Origin: UBA3478 sp964217345
GTDB lineage: Bacteria; Bacteroidota; Bacteroidia; Flavobacteriales; Flavobacteriaceae
DNA length: 64,000 nt
Assembly: GCA_964217345.1 (NCBI GenBank)
Contig: CAXPJI010000006.1
Coordinates: 14,075-78,074, forward strand
Direction: 5' to 3'
The position numbers and the translations under genes were made by a program. Below the pieces are notes generated by a model, which saw only the letters and a list, made by a program, of their open reading frames with translations, had not been told where the DNA came from and searched no databases. Numbering within the stretch: the first letter of the stretch is position 1; every line of letters begins with the position of its first letter. Below, piece by piece: positions 16,929-25,850 of this stretch.

Positions 16929-18299
16929 TATTTGATCTATTTCAGAGATTTCAAGAATACTAACCTCTCCGCTAGAGAGATTTTTAACCTCAATCTTATC
17001 TTCAGCTAAAAGTTCTGATTTAGGGAATAGAACCAATTGAGCAGTCCGTTTATCTAGGTATTTGAATTGCTTTTGAATTTTGGCAGCTAATGGATATAAT
17101 TCCACTGAAATACCTGCTTTTCTAAGCTTTTGGATAAATGGCAATAGCTGTTTTGAACTTTGATCATCATAATTGACGATGAATACATCCAGTCGATCTG
17201 AAACGTTTTCTGGAAATAAGCCCAAAGCCTCTAAGACTAAATAGATTCGATCGAGACCAAAAGAAATTCCAACTCCTCCTAAGGCTTGACCGCCAAATTG
17301 ACTCGTTAAATTATCGTAACGACCTCCACCACCAATAGAACCCATCTGAACTCCTTCAGGAGCAGATACTTCAAAAATGATTCCGGTATAATAATTAAGA
17401 CCTCTGGCTAAAGTAAGATCTAATTTCAAGACGATCGACTCTAAACGAACCGCTTCAAGCTGATCGAGTAAGAATCGTATTTCGTCAACTCCTGTCCTCC
17501 CCTGTTCTGAATGAACAAACAAACCGTCTAGAAAATTCAACTGATCGGCTAAGTTCGATCCCACTTTTAAAAAGGTGTCCACCTTTTCTAAAACCGAATC
17601 GCCCAGACCAAGTTCATTAAGTTCCTTTAAAACACCTTCAGTACCAATTTTATCCAATTTGTCTAAAGCTACAGTAAATGGAATAAGCTGATCTTCAATA
17701 CCAAAACTTTCTGCAATCCCAGCTAATATCTTTCGATGATTGATTCGTAGTGTCGGATGCTGATCACCCAATAAGCCCAATTCTGAAAATACCGTATCAT
17801 ACAACTGTATAAGATCAACCTCTTGCCATAAAGACATGGCTCCTACAACATCAGCATCGCATTGATAAAATTCTCTGAATCGACCCTTTTGAGGCCGATC
17901 TGCACGCCAAACGGGTTGAATTTGATATCGCTTAAAGGGTAGTGCAAGTTCATTTTGGTGCTGCACAACAAACCGAGCAAAAGGCACAGTCAAATCGTAT
18001 CTGAGGGCCTTATCACTAATCTGAGAGGTCATCGCAGAGGAAGTGAGTTCGACACGATCCTGGTCACTCAATTTAGACAGATAATCGCCTGATTTTAATA
18101 TTTTAAAAATCAATCGATCGCCTTCTTCACCATACTTACCCATAAGGGTATCTAAATTCTCGAAACTAGGAGTCTGAATCGCTGAAAACCCAAATCTCTT
18201 AAAAGCGCCCTCTATGACCTCTATGATATAAGATCTACGAATTAATTCGTCTCCGAAAAAATCTCTTGTACCTCGCGCTATTGATGCCGATGTTGCCAT
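16911..18299 (-). CDS. hisS: Histidyl-tRNA synthetase
   Basis: Class II aminoacyl-tRNA synthetase charging tRNA-His. The 462-residue protein shows the IARGTRDF N-terminal block, motif 2 in ALRYDLTVPFARFVVQH with the following RPQKGRFREFYQCDADVVG, the histidine motif LARGLNYYTG, and motif 3 GGGGRYDNL to GVGISFGLDRIYLVLE. The anticodon-binding domain occupies the C-terminal 95 residues. It starts 3 bp after the DUF6495-type gene and its last codons form part of a terminator hairpin. Confidence 0.97.
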   Translation of the reverse strand: MATSASIARGTRDFFGDELIRRSYIIEVIEGAFKRFGFSAIQTPSFENLDTLMGKYGEEGDRLIFKILKSGDYLSKLSDQDRVELTSSAMTSQISDKALRYDLTVPFARFVVQHQNELALPFKRYQIQPVWRADRPQKGRFREFYQCDADVVGAMSLWQEVDLIQLYDTVFSELGLLGDQHPTLRINHRKILAGIAESFGIEDQLIPFTVALDKLDKIGTEGVLKELNELGLGDSVLEKVDTFLKVGSNLADQLNFLDGLFVHSEQGRTGVDEIRFLLDQLEAVRLESIVLKLDLTLARGLNYYTGIIFEVSAPEGVQMGSIGGGGRYDNLTSQFGGQALGGVGISFGLDRIYLVLEALGLFPENVSDRLDVFIVNYDDQSSKQLLPFIQKLRKAGISVELYPLAAKIQKQFKYLDKRTAQLVLFPKSELLAEDKIEVKNLSSGEVSILEISEIDQIKKALN

Positions 18300-18302
18300 A
18301 TC

Positions 18303-18779
18303 TTAATTATTATCTAACCAATCCTTAAACCAAAGATACAGTTCCCCTTTCGTGATAACAGCACCTTTTTGAATCAATTCAAACAGATCATTATAGGGAT
18401 CCTCAGAATATGCCTTAGTTGCTCGACGATAAATTACCCGTTCATCAAGGTAATTTTTCTTTAACCAAGTAAATCCTTCTGAGGTTCTTAGATCTAATCC
18501 TGCTACTTGGGCTTCAACCGCGATGAGTTCAAGTCCATTCTCCTCTCTCGAAAACAAATAAATAAAGTGTTCTGACAGGTTTTCAAGATAGTTCACCTTA
18601 GAAAGTACTCCTTTCCATATGATATCACTAAACTCATCGAGAAGTTCATCAACACGGTTACCATTATTAGATTGAAGTCGCTCCCATTCAGGTTTATCAA
18701 TCCCATGAACCGCAAGAAATTTAGAAAATTCCTCTGCTAATATCTCAAACTGTTCTTTGCTTAATCTTTGGTATTTCAT
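18303..18779 (-). CDS. DUF6495-type cytosolic protein upstream of hisS
   Basis: A 158-residue acidic protein without signal or membrane segment. The pattern of MKYQRLSKEQFEILAEEFSKF at the start, FSDIIWKGVLSKVNYLENLS in the middle and FELIQKGAVITKGELY near the end matches a flavobacterial family I recall as DUF6495. Function unknown. The 3-bp gap to hisS suggests a two-gene operon and perhaps a link to translation. Confidence 0.72.
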   Translation of the reverse strand: MKYQRLSKEQFEILAEEFSKFLAVHGIDKPEWERLQSNNGNRVDELLDEFSDIIWKGVLSKVNYLENLSEHFIYLFSREENGLELIAVEAQVAGLDLRTSEGFTWLKKNYLDERVIYRRATKAYSEDPYNDLFELIQKGAVITKGELYLWFKDWLDNN

Positions 18780-18784
18780 AGTAT

Positions 18785-18809
18785 AAAAAAAAGGGCCCTA
18801 AAGGCCCTT
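18785..18809 (-). terminator. Terminator of the rpsF-rpsR-rplI operon
   Basis: On the minus strand AAGGGCC (18809-18803) pairs with GGCCCTT (18797-18791) across a 5-nt loop, followed by a T run (A tract 18785-18792 on the plus strand). It lies 26 bp after the rplI stop. Confidence 0.88.
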
Positions 18810-18834
18810 AATCTGTTCAAATATTATTTGAAAG

Positions 18835-19284
18835 TTATGCCTCGGCAACAACTTCGAATGCTAGGTCAGCAGATACTTCACGATGAAGTCTCACCTTTGC
18901 AACGTATGATCCTAGACGCTTAACAGAACCACCTTGTACAAGGATATACTTTCTGTCAATAGATACACCTTCTTTCGAAAGCCCAGCTTCTAAATCGATA
19001 TTAGATACCGAACCGAAAAGCTTATCTCCAGCACCTACTTTAGCACTAATTTTAAGAGCAATTGCATTGATTTTTTCAGCCATAGATTTAGCCTCAGCAA
19101 TCAATTGCGCTTCTTTGTGTGCACGTTGCTTTAAATTTTCTGCGTGAACTTTACGAGCCGATGGTGTTGCAAGAACTGCAAGACCTTTAGGGATCAGAAA
19201 GTTACGACCATAACCATTCTTTACTGAAACGATATCGTCCTTAAACCCTAGGTTCTGAACGTCTTCTTTTAAAATAATCTCCAT
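18835..19284 (-). CDS. rplI: 50S ribosomal protein L9
   Basis: Two-domain large-subunit protein. The 149 residues begin MEIILKEDVQNLGFKDDIVSVKNGYGRNFLIPKGLA split as the canonical N-terminal rRNA-binding domain; a long connecting helix (about 40-75) leads to a C-terminal domain with GDKLFGSVSNIDL. Last gene of the rpsF-rpsR-rplI operon, 9 bp after rpsR and followed by an intrinsic terminator. Confidence 0.98.
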   Translation of the reverse strand: MEIILKEDVQNLGFKDDIVSVKNGYGRNFLIPKGLAVLATPSARKVHAENLKQRAHKEAQLIAEAKSMAEKINAIALKISAKVGAGDKLFGSVSNIDLEAGLSKEGVSIDRKYILVQGGSVKRLGSYVAKVRLHREVSADLAFEVVAEA

Positions 19285-19293
19285 ATCGTTTTC

Positions 19294-19590
19294 TTATTTA
19301 AGCATATCGCCAACATATGGCATAAGTGCAAGGTGACGAGCACGTTTGATAGCTTGTGATACTTTACGTTGGTATTTCAGTGAAGTTCCTGTTAAACGAC
19401 GAGGTAAAATTTTACCTTGTTCATTCACTAACTTTAATAAGAAATCTGGGTCTTTGTAATCAATATACTTGATCCCTGATTTTTTAAATCTACAGTACTT
19501 CTTCTCTTTCTGTGTCTCAATATTTAAAGGAGTTAAATAGCGAATTTCGCCATCTTTTTTTCCTTTAGCTTGTTGTTCAATAGTTGACAT
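19294..19590 (-). CDS. rpsR: 30S ribosomal protein S18
   Basis: Small-subunit protein that pairs with S6. The 98 residues contain KKYCRFKKSGIKYIDYKDP, LLKLVNEQGKILPRRLTGTS and a basic end QRKVSQAIKRARHLALMPY, all family signatures. It carries a slightly longer N-terminal extension than E. coli S18 (75 residues). It sits 2 bp after rpsF and 9 bp before rplI. Confidence 0.98.
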   Translation of the reverse strand: MSTIEQQAKGKKDGEIRYLTPLNIETQKEKKYCRFKKSGIKYIDYKDPDFLLKLVNEQGKILPRRLTGTSLKYQRKVSQAIKRARHLALMPYVGDMLK

Positions 19591-19592
19591 AA

Positions 19593-19928
19593 TTAAGCAG
19601 TTTTAAGTTTTTGTCTTCTTTTCTCAGCCCAAGCGATCGCATGCTTATCTAACTTTACAGTTAAATAGCGCATTACTCGCTCATCACGGCGAAATTCAAG
19701 CTCTAATTCGTTAATCGATTCAGCCGGAGCTTGAAATTCAAACAAATGGTAAAAACCACTCTTTTTGTTCTGAATTGGGTAAGCTAGTTTTTTAAGTCCC
19801 CAGTTTTCTTTGGCAACAAACTTAGCACCACGCTCTGTTAAGAAGCTCTCAAACTTCTTGGCTGTTTCCTCTACCTGAGTGTCAGATAGAACGGGATTCA
19901 AAATGAAAACAGTTTCGTATTGGTTCAT
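19593..19928 (-). CDS. rpsF: 30S ribosomal protein S6
   Basis: Small-subunit protein, binding partner of S18. The 111 residues start MNQYETVFILNPVLSD, continue with WGLKKLAYPIQNKKSGFYHLF and end in a lysine/arginine-rich tail. First gene of the rpsF-rpsR-rplI operon, driven by a TATTTTTG promoter 22 bp upstream. Confidence 0.98.
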   Translation of the reverse strand: MNQYETVFILNPVLSDTQVEETAKKFESFLTERGAKFVAKENWGLKKLAYPIQNKKSGFYHLFEFQAPAESINELELEFRRDERVMRYLTVKLDKHAIAWAEKRRQKLKTA

Positions 19929-19950
19929 TATAATAAGTTAAAAATTCGTG

Positions 19951-19981
19951 CAAAAATAAGTTTTAAATGCACATTATACAA
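19951..19981 (-). promoter_or_regulatory. rpsF operon promoter (TTG-N20-TATTTTTG)
   Basis: On the minus strand, TTG (19981-19979), 20-bp spacer, TATTTTTG (19958-19951), continuing GCAC. Matches the Bacteroidota -33/-7 pattern and is nearly identical to the rplS and rpmE2 promoters. Confidence 0.75.
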
Positions 19982-20005
19982 GCATTTTGAAAAGTATCTA
20001 TCTCT

Positions 20006-22438
20006 CTAGATATGGTCTACATGAAATATCACCTGAATTTTTGAAAATCCGGGGACATTATCAAAAGATTTCTTGAAACGCAGCAATTGTTTTTTAAGCG
20101 AAGACATCGGGTAATTAAGTGGAGCCTTGATGAGTATCTGTTGATAATATTGGTTTCTAATTTTCTCAATGGTGGGGGCATCGTTCCCTAATACTACTAC
20201 CCCATTTATTTGACGCACCCCTTTTGCAAACCAAGAGGCACCTTCGATCGCCAAGGATACTTGTTTGGCTAAAAATTGAATCTTAATCATCCGAACATAG
20301 GGCGGATAATTAAAAAGTCTCCGCTCGGCGAATTCACTTGCGATAAATTCAGAAACATTACGGCCTTGTAAACTTCGAAACACACGATGATTGGGGTCAA
20401 AGGTCTGGATGAGAACTTTTGAAGTTTCTGAAGTCCTTCCAGCTCTACCAGAGACCTGAGTTAACTGTTGAAAGGCACGTTCATGAGCCCTGTAGTCTGC
20501 TCTGCGCAACAGCTGATCCGCATTTACAACCACAACTAAGCCAATATTTTTAAAATCAAGTCCTTTACTGACCATTTGCGTTCCTACCAAAATCTGCAAT
20601 TCTTGGTTTTCGAATTTTTCAAGAAGCTTTTGATGACCCGATTTACCTTTTTGAGTATCTCTGTCCATTCGGCCCACCTTGTAACTAGGAAACAACTCTT
20701 TGACCAACTCTTCAACCTGTTGAGTTCCGAGTCCATGTTTATCTAAGGAAGATGAATGACATTTTGTGCAGTGATTCGCTACGCTCTCAGAATAACCACA
20801 GTAATGACATCTTAACGATTGATCCAATCGATGAAAGGTGAGACTTACATCACAATTCTTACATCCAGGGATATGACCACAATCCAAACATTCTAATAAA
20901 CTTGAGAATCCCCTGCGATTCTGAAAGAAAAGAACTTGTTTCTTTTCACTAAGAATCTTCACTACCTGGTCAATTACTGGCTGTGAAATCCAAGACCTCA
21001 TGAGTTTTTTCTTTCTTAAAAGCGCTTTATCTAGAACCTGGATGTCTGGTAATTGAGATTCACCAAACCGCTCACCTAGATATACATAGTGGTATTTGGA
21101 TTGCTTGTTTTCACCAAAACCGGCATTATACAACGACTCTAGACTGGGAGTTGCAGAACCTAAAATAATTGGACAATGTTCTTTATGAGCTAAATAAACG
21201 GCTAAATCTCTCGCTTGATAACGAGGGGCTGGATCGTGCTGTTTATAGGAGGGATCGTGCTCTTCATCTACAACAATTAAACCGAGGTTGTTGAATGGAA
21301 GCAGTAATGCAGACCTCGCTCCTACGATTACCTTTGCCTCATCAGAGTTTTCTCTAACCTTATTCCAAAACTCTGCCTTTTCAACCGTTGAAAGGCTTGA
21401 ACTATAGGCGATGACTTGTTTAGAAAACCGCTTATTCAAGCGCTTCCAAAGTGAAGTAGTCAGTGCAATTTCTGGCAGCAGAAATAAAACCTGTTTTCCT
21501 TGTTTTAGAACCTCTTCAATGAAACTCATGTAAAGCATTGTCTTCCCCGAACCCGTCAACCCGTGCAATAAAACGGGCTTACTTGCCTTAAAACCCCGGT
21601 TGATTTCTATAACAGCCTTTTGTTGTAACTCTGATAATTCGAAGACTACCTCCTCATCCTCTTTACCTGAAATACGATCGAAAACTCTAGAGTCTAAACG
21701 AAATACACCCTTCTTAATTAAGCTATTACGAATGGATGTGCTGATTGCGAATTTCTTAGAAAAAGGTAACCAAGCTATTTCGTTAGCTCCTTTCGCTTCG
21801 TTAAAAAACTGCATGACCATATCGCGCTGTGCAGGTGCTTTGGTTTGCTTTAAAATTTCCTCTGCTTTTGCTGTATCTTCTAAGACCAACCAAGGAGTAA
21901 ATTTCTGATACCCTTTATTATCGATCTGCTCAAATCGTTCAAGAATCTCCAATTCAATGAGATCATTTAGACACTTATTCAGTCCTTTAATCTCCGCATG
22001 TTTACGAATAAAAGAAAGCTTTTGGGGCTGCTGTTCGAGTAGTTCGCATAAAAGGTATTGGTCATCGGTGAGTTTACGGTTTCTAAAATCATCATCGATT
22101 AAATGAACCATCGATTCACTCTCAAAAAGCAATGCAGAAGGCAGCGCTGCCCGCATTACTTCTCCAATTCCACAGAGGTAATAGGAAGCAATCCAGTTCC
22201 ATAAGTCGATTTGAGTCTTGCTAACGATGGCCTGATTATCGAGAACTTCCTCTATTGCCTTTACTGGATAGCTTGGGATTTCTTCACTTACACCAACTAC
22301 TATCCCTGTGTAAAATTTGTTTCTGCCGAAGGGGACAATAACTCTGCATCCGACAAGGTCAATGTCTAACTCATGACTGATGTAGGTGAACGGACGATCA
22401 AGAGCTAAAGGAAGAATTACCTCAACATACTTCGTCAT
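20006..22438 (-). CDS. priA: Primosomal protein N' (replication restart helicase PriA)
   Basis: Superfamily 2 helicase that reloads the replisome at collapsed forks. The 810-residue protein has an N-terminal 3'-DNA-binding domain (about 1-105), Walker A GLTGSGKT at 293-300, the DEEH box in VVDEEHDPSYKQ, and the paired zinc fingers between the helicase lobes with eight cysteines from CLDCGHIPGCKNC to CTKC. The helicase motif VSGRAGR follows. Its ATG overlaps the stop of the YihY-family gene by 4 bp. Confidence 0.96.
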   Translation of the reverse strand: MTKYVEVILPLALDRPFTYISHELDIDLVGCRVIVPFGRNKFYTGIVVGVSEEIPSYPVKAIEEVLDNQAIVSKTQIDLWNWIASYYLCGIGEVMRAALPSALLFESESMVHLIDDDFRNRKLTDDQYLLCELLEQQPQKLSFIRKHAEIKGLNKCLNDLIELEILERFEQIDNKGYQKFTPWLVLEDTAKAEEILKQTKAPAQRDMVMQFFNEAKGANEIAWLPFSKKFAISTSIRNSLIKKGVFRLDSRVFDRISGKEDEEVVFELSELQQKAVIEINRGFKASKPVLLHGLTGSGKTMLYMSFIEEVLKQGKQVLFLLPEIALTTSLWKRLNKRFSKQVIAYSSSLSTVEKAEFWNKVRENSDEAKVIVGARSALLLPFNNLGLIVVDEEHDPSYKQHDPAPRYQARDLAVYLAHKEHCPIILGSATPSLESLYNAGFGENKQSKYHYVYLGERFGESQLPDIQVLDKALLRKKKLMRSWISQPVIDQVVKILSEKKQVLFFQNRRGFSSLLECLDCGHIPGCKNCDVSLTFHRLDQSLRCHYCGYSESVANHCTKCHSSSLDKHGLGTQQVEELVKELFPSYKVGRMDRDTQKGKSGHQKLLEKFENQELQILVGTQMVSKGLDFKNIGLVVVVNADQLLRRADYRAHERAFQQLTQVSGRAGRTSETSKVLIQTFDPNHRVFRSLQGRNVSEFIASEFAERRLFNYPPYVRMIKIQFLAKQVSLAIEGASWFAKGVRQINGVVVLGNDAPTIEKIRNQYYQQILIKAPLNYPMSSLKKQLLRFKKSFDNVPGFSKIQVIFHVDHI

Positions 22439-23370
22439 TCCTTTGAGGTATTCAATTCATTCTTTAATCGGGCTAAAACGGCATTTAATTCGAAACCTAA
22501 TAAGAGGATGTTTGAATTTAGCCACAAAAAAACCATCAGTATCAACAACCCTCCAAGTGCGCCGTATAGTTCATTATAACTAGCAAATTTTTCAATGTAT
22601 ACTCCAAACAAATAAGAAGTAATCAAAAGAAGTAAGGTAGTCATAAGTGGCCCCCAGGAAAAGAATGCGATTCTAGTCGCTCGTGCGGTACCAAAATAAT
22701 ACAATAAACTGGTCCCTATGTAAGACATAAAAGTTACGAATAGCAGTGAAATTCGATTTTGACTGAAGCGTGCCTCATCTAGACCTAATTCAACGATATA
22801 GAATTCAGAGTAGATGTAAGCAATAGCTCCTACTATGATGCCTAGGGATAAAAGTAGCCCTACAAAGACGGCGTATGCGTATTGCTTAAAAAAGTTTTGA
22901 TTCAGTTTGATATGATAGGATTGGTCAAATTGACTAAAAATAGAACTGACCCCATTAGCAACTAGAAAAATCGACAACAAAAATGTGGTTGATAATAATC
23001 CATCAGTTGGCTGATTTTTCAACTGTTCAAAAATCTGAGAAAAATACTCCGCAGTTGCCCCAGGCAAAAAGGACTCCAAAAAGAAAAGAAGCTTCTGATC
23101 GAATGGCTCAGAGGTTGTTTCAACTAGCGGAATCAAATAAGGAATAAGTGTCAATAAAAAGATCAGTAAAGGAAATAGAGCCATAAAAAGACTGAAGGCG
23201 ATAGAACTTGCTCTTGAGGTTAACGCTCCCTTGATAATGCCAGAGATGTATAGATTAATCAAGTCGAATAATGAGAAACCGGGGTAACCGGGTAACTTAA
23301 CCGTTCTAAGGGCCCTAACCAGCGTTTTTACTACTGGCCAATTCAAGAATTTTTCTACGGAGGCATCCAT
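22435..23370 (-). CDS. YihY/BrkB family inner-membrane protein
   Basis: A 311-residue integral membrane protein of the YihY/UPF0761 (BrkB) family, with about six hydrophobic helices. The signature region SRASSIAFSLFMALFPLLIFL lies in the first membrane segment; later helices include LYGALGGLLILMVFLWLNSNILLLG. Function is unsettled; the old RNase BN label for this family is wrong. The ATG at 23370 fits better than an upstream GTG. It overlaps priA by 4 bp. Confidence 0.87.
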   Translation of the reverse strand: MDASVEKFLNWPVVKTLVRALRTVKLPGYPGFSLFDLINLYISGIIKGALTSRASSIAFSLFMALFPLLIFLLTLIPYLIPLVETTSEPFDQKLLFFLESFLPGATAEYFSQIFEQLKNQPTDGLLSTTFLLSIFLVANGVSSIFSQFDQSYHIKLNQNFFKQYAYAVFVGLLLSLGIIVGAIAYIYSEFYIVELGLDEARFSQNRISLLFVTFMSYIGTSLLYYFGTARATRIAFFSWGPLMTTLLLLITSYLFGVYIEKFASYNELYGALGGLLILMVFLWLNSNILLLGFELNAVLARLKNELNTSKE

Positions 23371-23385
23371 TTTATGAACTCGACT

Positions 23386-23393
23386 TATTTTTG
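23386..23393 (+). promoter_or_regulatory. rlmH promoter -7 element TATTTTTG
   Basis: Exact TAnnTTTG match 21 bp before the rlmH ATG in the short divergent gap with the YihY gene. No clear -33 TTG at the usual distance. Confidence 0.5.
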
Positions 23394-23414
23394 AGGTCAC
23401 ACGAATTTAAGAAA

Positions 23415-23888
23415 ATGAAAGTGACCCTGCTAGTAATTGGTAAAACCGATGACAAGCTTCTCAAAGAGCTTATTGACAAATACCATAAAAAACTGAAACA
23501 TTATGCGAGATTCAGTTACACCGAAATTCCAGATCCGTCTCGTAGGAAATCGCTCAGCATCGATGATCAAAAGGAGCAAGAAGCTCAAAAAATCGAAAGT
23601 TTAATAGACAAGCAATCGAAACTCATTTTACTAGATGAGAATGGAAGAACCTTTAGTTCAAGGTCATTCGCTAGTTTCATTGAAAACCAAGGCTTGCAAG
23701 GAAATAGTAATTTAACCTTTGTAATTGGTGGCCCTTATGGGTTTAGTGACTCGTTAAAAGCCAAGGCACTTTTACTGATATCCCTTTCTAAAATGACCTT
23801 CACTCATCAGATGGTGCGATTGATTTTCAGTGAGCAGTTATATCGAGCCTTTTCAATTCTAAAAGGTGAACCCTATCATCACGATTAG
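23415..23888 (+). CDS. rlmH: 23S rRNA pseudouridine-1915 N3-methyltransferase RlmH
   Basis: SPOUT methyltransferase acting on assembled ribosomes at helix 69 of 23S rRNA. The 157 residues starting MKVTLLVIGKTDDK from the ATG at 23415 include the knot motif FVIGGPYGFSDSLKAKA and the conserved end TFTHQMVRLIFSEQLYRAFSI followed by GEPYHHD. The upstream frame extension is not family-like. It converges on the serine biosynthesis fusion with a 6-bp gap. Confidence 0.96.
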   Translation: MKVTLLVIGKTDDKLLKELIDKYHKKLKHYARFSYTEIPDPSRRKSLSIDDQKEQEAQKIESLIDKQSKLILLDENGRTFSSRSFASFIENQGLQGNSNLTFVIGGPYGFSDSLKAKALLLISLSKMTFTHQMVRLIFSEQLYRAFSILKGEPYHHD

Positions 23889-23894
23889 CGACTT

Positions 23895-25778
23895 CTAATA
23901 AAGAACTCTGAATCGAATGGTATTCGGAATTTGTCTCAATGCTTCAATCACTTCAGGATTGTAAGCACTATCAACATCAGAGATTACATAGCCTACCTCA
24001 GGGTCCGTTGACAAGAATTGACCCACCAAATTCAGCTTATACTCAGCAAGTATTTTATTGATCGCTGCCATAACCCCTGGAACATTTCTATGAATGTGTA
24101 AGAAGCGGTGACGGTCCTGTTGCTGTGGTAGTCTAATGTTTGGAAAGTTAACAGCATCCTCAGTGTTCCCCGAATTGATATAACCCATGATCTTTTTAGG
24201 TACGAATCCTGCTATATCTCGTTGGGCTTCAATAGTACTCCCTCCGATATGAGGAGTAAGAATCACGTTCTCTAAGCCTAATAGTGGACTTTCATAGCTA
24301 CCATTCTGCTTAGGTTCTACAGGAAACACATCAACCGCTGCTCCTGCGAGTTTCCCAGATTTTAAATGTTGTGCAAGCGCATCAATATCTACTACAAACC
24401 CGCGAGATAAATTAATCAGATATGCACCATCTTTACAGAGTCTTAATTCGCGATCTCCAATTAAATTCTTGTTTTGTGGGTTATCGTCAACATGCAAAGA
24501 AATCACATCACTGATACGTAATAGATCATCAAGGCTAACTACCCTTTCGGCATTACCCAAACCTAGAGTATCCTGTAAATCGTAGAAGTAAACCTTCATA
24601 CCGATCGCTTCGGCTAGAACAGAAAGTTGCTTACCAATATTTCCATAACCCACAATACCCAGAGTTTTTCCTCTCACCTCCCTAGACCCAGCAGCAGTTT
24701 TATTCCAAACGCCATCATGCATTTCTGAAGAACGCTGAAAAGTAGAGCGCATAAGCATTACAATCTGACCTAGTGCTAGTTCTACTACAGATCTTGTATT
24801 ACTGTAGGGTGCGTTAAAAACAACCACTCCTGACATTTTGCAAGCTTCAAGATCAATTTGAGTGGTACCAATACAAAAGGCACCAATAACCAGAAGCTTG
24901 TCTGCAGCATCTAGAACAGCCTTGGTAACCTTCGTTTTAGAACGAATACCCAGTACATGAACCCCTTTAATACGCTCTATAAGCTCTGACTCACCCAAAG
25001 CCGTAGAAACAAGTTCAACACTGTAACCATCATTCTCTAGACGCTCGAGGGCATCTGGATGTATATTCTCTAAAAGAAGGATCTTAATTCGATTCTTAGG
25101 GTATGAAAAATTTCTTGGCAAATCGTTGATATATAAAAATTCATCTAAAGTTTCTGTAACGAAATCGGCATTAGCAACAGCCTTCTCTCGCTTCACGTTT
25201 TCTGTATATGCAAAAAATTTCTTGGCAATACCGGCTTCTCTCATTACATAATCAGAATAGCCATCACCAATTACTTGAATATCACCTGAAAGGTTTAGCC
25301 CCTTCAAGCATTCAATTTTACCATTGTGCTTCGATAATGGATTATCTTTATCGAAACCAACAATAAAGCCGCTATTATCAAATGTAAACGTATTTGCATA
25401 AACGCGATCGGCTGGGATGTGAAACTGTTCAACGATAGGAATAATGAACTCCTTAAAACCCGCCGAAATCACGTAAATTTCATCTCGATGAGTTTCAAAA
25501 AACTTGCGGTTGGATGCGAACGAATGGGAAATCTTATCTTTTAATTCCTCTATCAGTAACTCGAGATGGTCGCGATGCGCCCCAAGAAGCTTTATTCTTT
25601 GCTCCAAAGATTCAGTGAAAGAGATATCACCATCAATTCCAAGATTGGTAATTTCTTTAATTTGATCTATGATCGCTTCTTTCTTCGGGTTTTCTTCAAG
25701 CGAAATCTCTGCAAGAATATCAAGAGCTTCAACTCGAGTAATGGTACTATCGAAATCGAAAATGTAAGAGGTAGGCAC
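23895..25778 (-). CDS. serA: Fused phosphoserine phosphatase-like (SerB) / D-3-phosphoglycerate dehydrogenase (SerA)
   Basis: Two steps of serine synthesis appear in one chain. Residues about 1-220 are a HAD phosphatase of SerB type with DFDST (8-12) and GDGYSD (171-176). Residues about 229-627 are an E. coli-type SerA: NAD-binding GIVGYGNIG near 374-382, VDVFPVEP, catalytic His in TPHIGGST, and a C-terminal ACT domain (HIHRNVPGVMAAINKI) for serine feedback. The GTG at 25778 is chosen; the frame opens at a TTG (25805) that lies inside a -7 element, so that start is unlikely. serC is not in the window. Phosphatase activity is inferred from motifs only. Confidence 0.9.
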   Translation of the reverse strand: MPTSYIFDFDSTITRVEALDILAEISLEENPKKEAIIDQIKEITNLGIDGDISFTESLEQRIKLLGAHRDHLELLIEELKDKISHSFASNRKFFETHRDEIYVISAGFKEFIIPIVEQFHIPADRVYANTFTFDNSGFIVGFDKDNPLSKHNGKIECLKGLNLSGDIQVIGDGYSDYVMREAGIAKKFFAYTENVKREKAVANADFVTETLDEFLYINDLPRNFSYPKNRIKILLLENIHPDALERLENDGYSVELVSTALGESELIERIKGVHVLGIRSKTKVTKAVLDAADKLLVIGAFCIGTTQIDLEACKMSGVVVFNAPYSNTRSVVELALGQIVMLMRSTFQRSSEMHDGVWNKTAAGSREVRGKTLGIVGYGNIGKQLSVLAEAIGMKVYFYDLQDTLGLGNAERVVSLDDLLRISDVISLHVDDNPQNKNLIGDRELRLCKDGAYLINLSRGFVVDIDALAQHLKSGKLAGAAVDVFPVEPKQNGSYESPLLGLENVILTPHIGGSTIEAQRDIAGFVPKKIMGYINSGNTEDAVNFPNIRLPQQQDRHRFLHIHRNVPGVMAAINKILAEYKLNLVGQFLSTDPEVGYVISDVDSAYNPEVIEALRQIPNTIRFRVLY

Positions 25779-25802
25779 GTGTTGTTTATTGATGATTAAT
25801 GG

Positions 25803-25810
25803 CAAATTTA
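25803..25810 (-). promoter_or_regulatory. serBA promoter -7 element TAAATTTG
   Basis: Minus-strand TAAATTTG matches TAnnTTTG and lies 24 bp before the GTG at 25778. It overlaps the TTG that opens the frame, which argues for the downstream start. It sits opposite the divergent rdgB promoter. Confidence 0.5.
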
Positions 25811-25833
25811 GCTAAACTTTCAATGCTTGAGCC

Positions 25834-25841
25834 TATTTTTG
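25834..25841 (+). promoter_or_regulatory. rdgB promoter -7 element TATTTTTG
   Basis: Exact TAnnTTTG match ending 9 bp before the rdgB ATG at 25851, continuing GCAA. The predicted leader is only a few bases long. Confidence 0.55.
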
Positions 25842-25850
25842 CAAGTAGTT

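Noticed and set aside
19995..20012. Hairpin TATCTA...TAGATA at the end of priA as a terminator
   Set aside because: Only six A/T-rich pairs and no proper T run; too weak to call.
25779..25805. TTG start at 25805 for the SerB-SerA fusion
   Set aside because: The TTG lies inside a -7 promoter element, so it would not be in the transcript; the GTG at 25778 places the HAD motif at the usual distance from the N-terminus.
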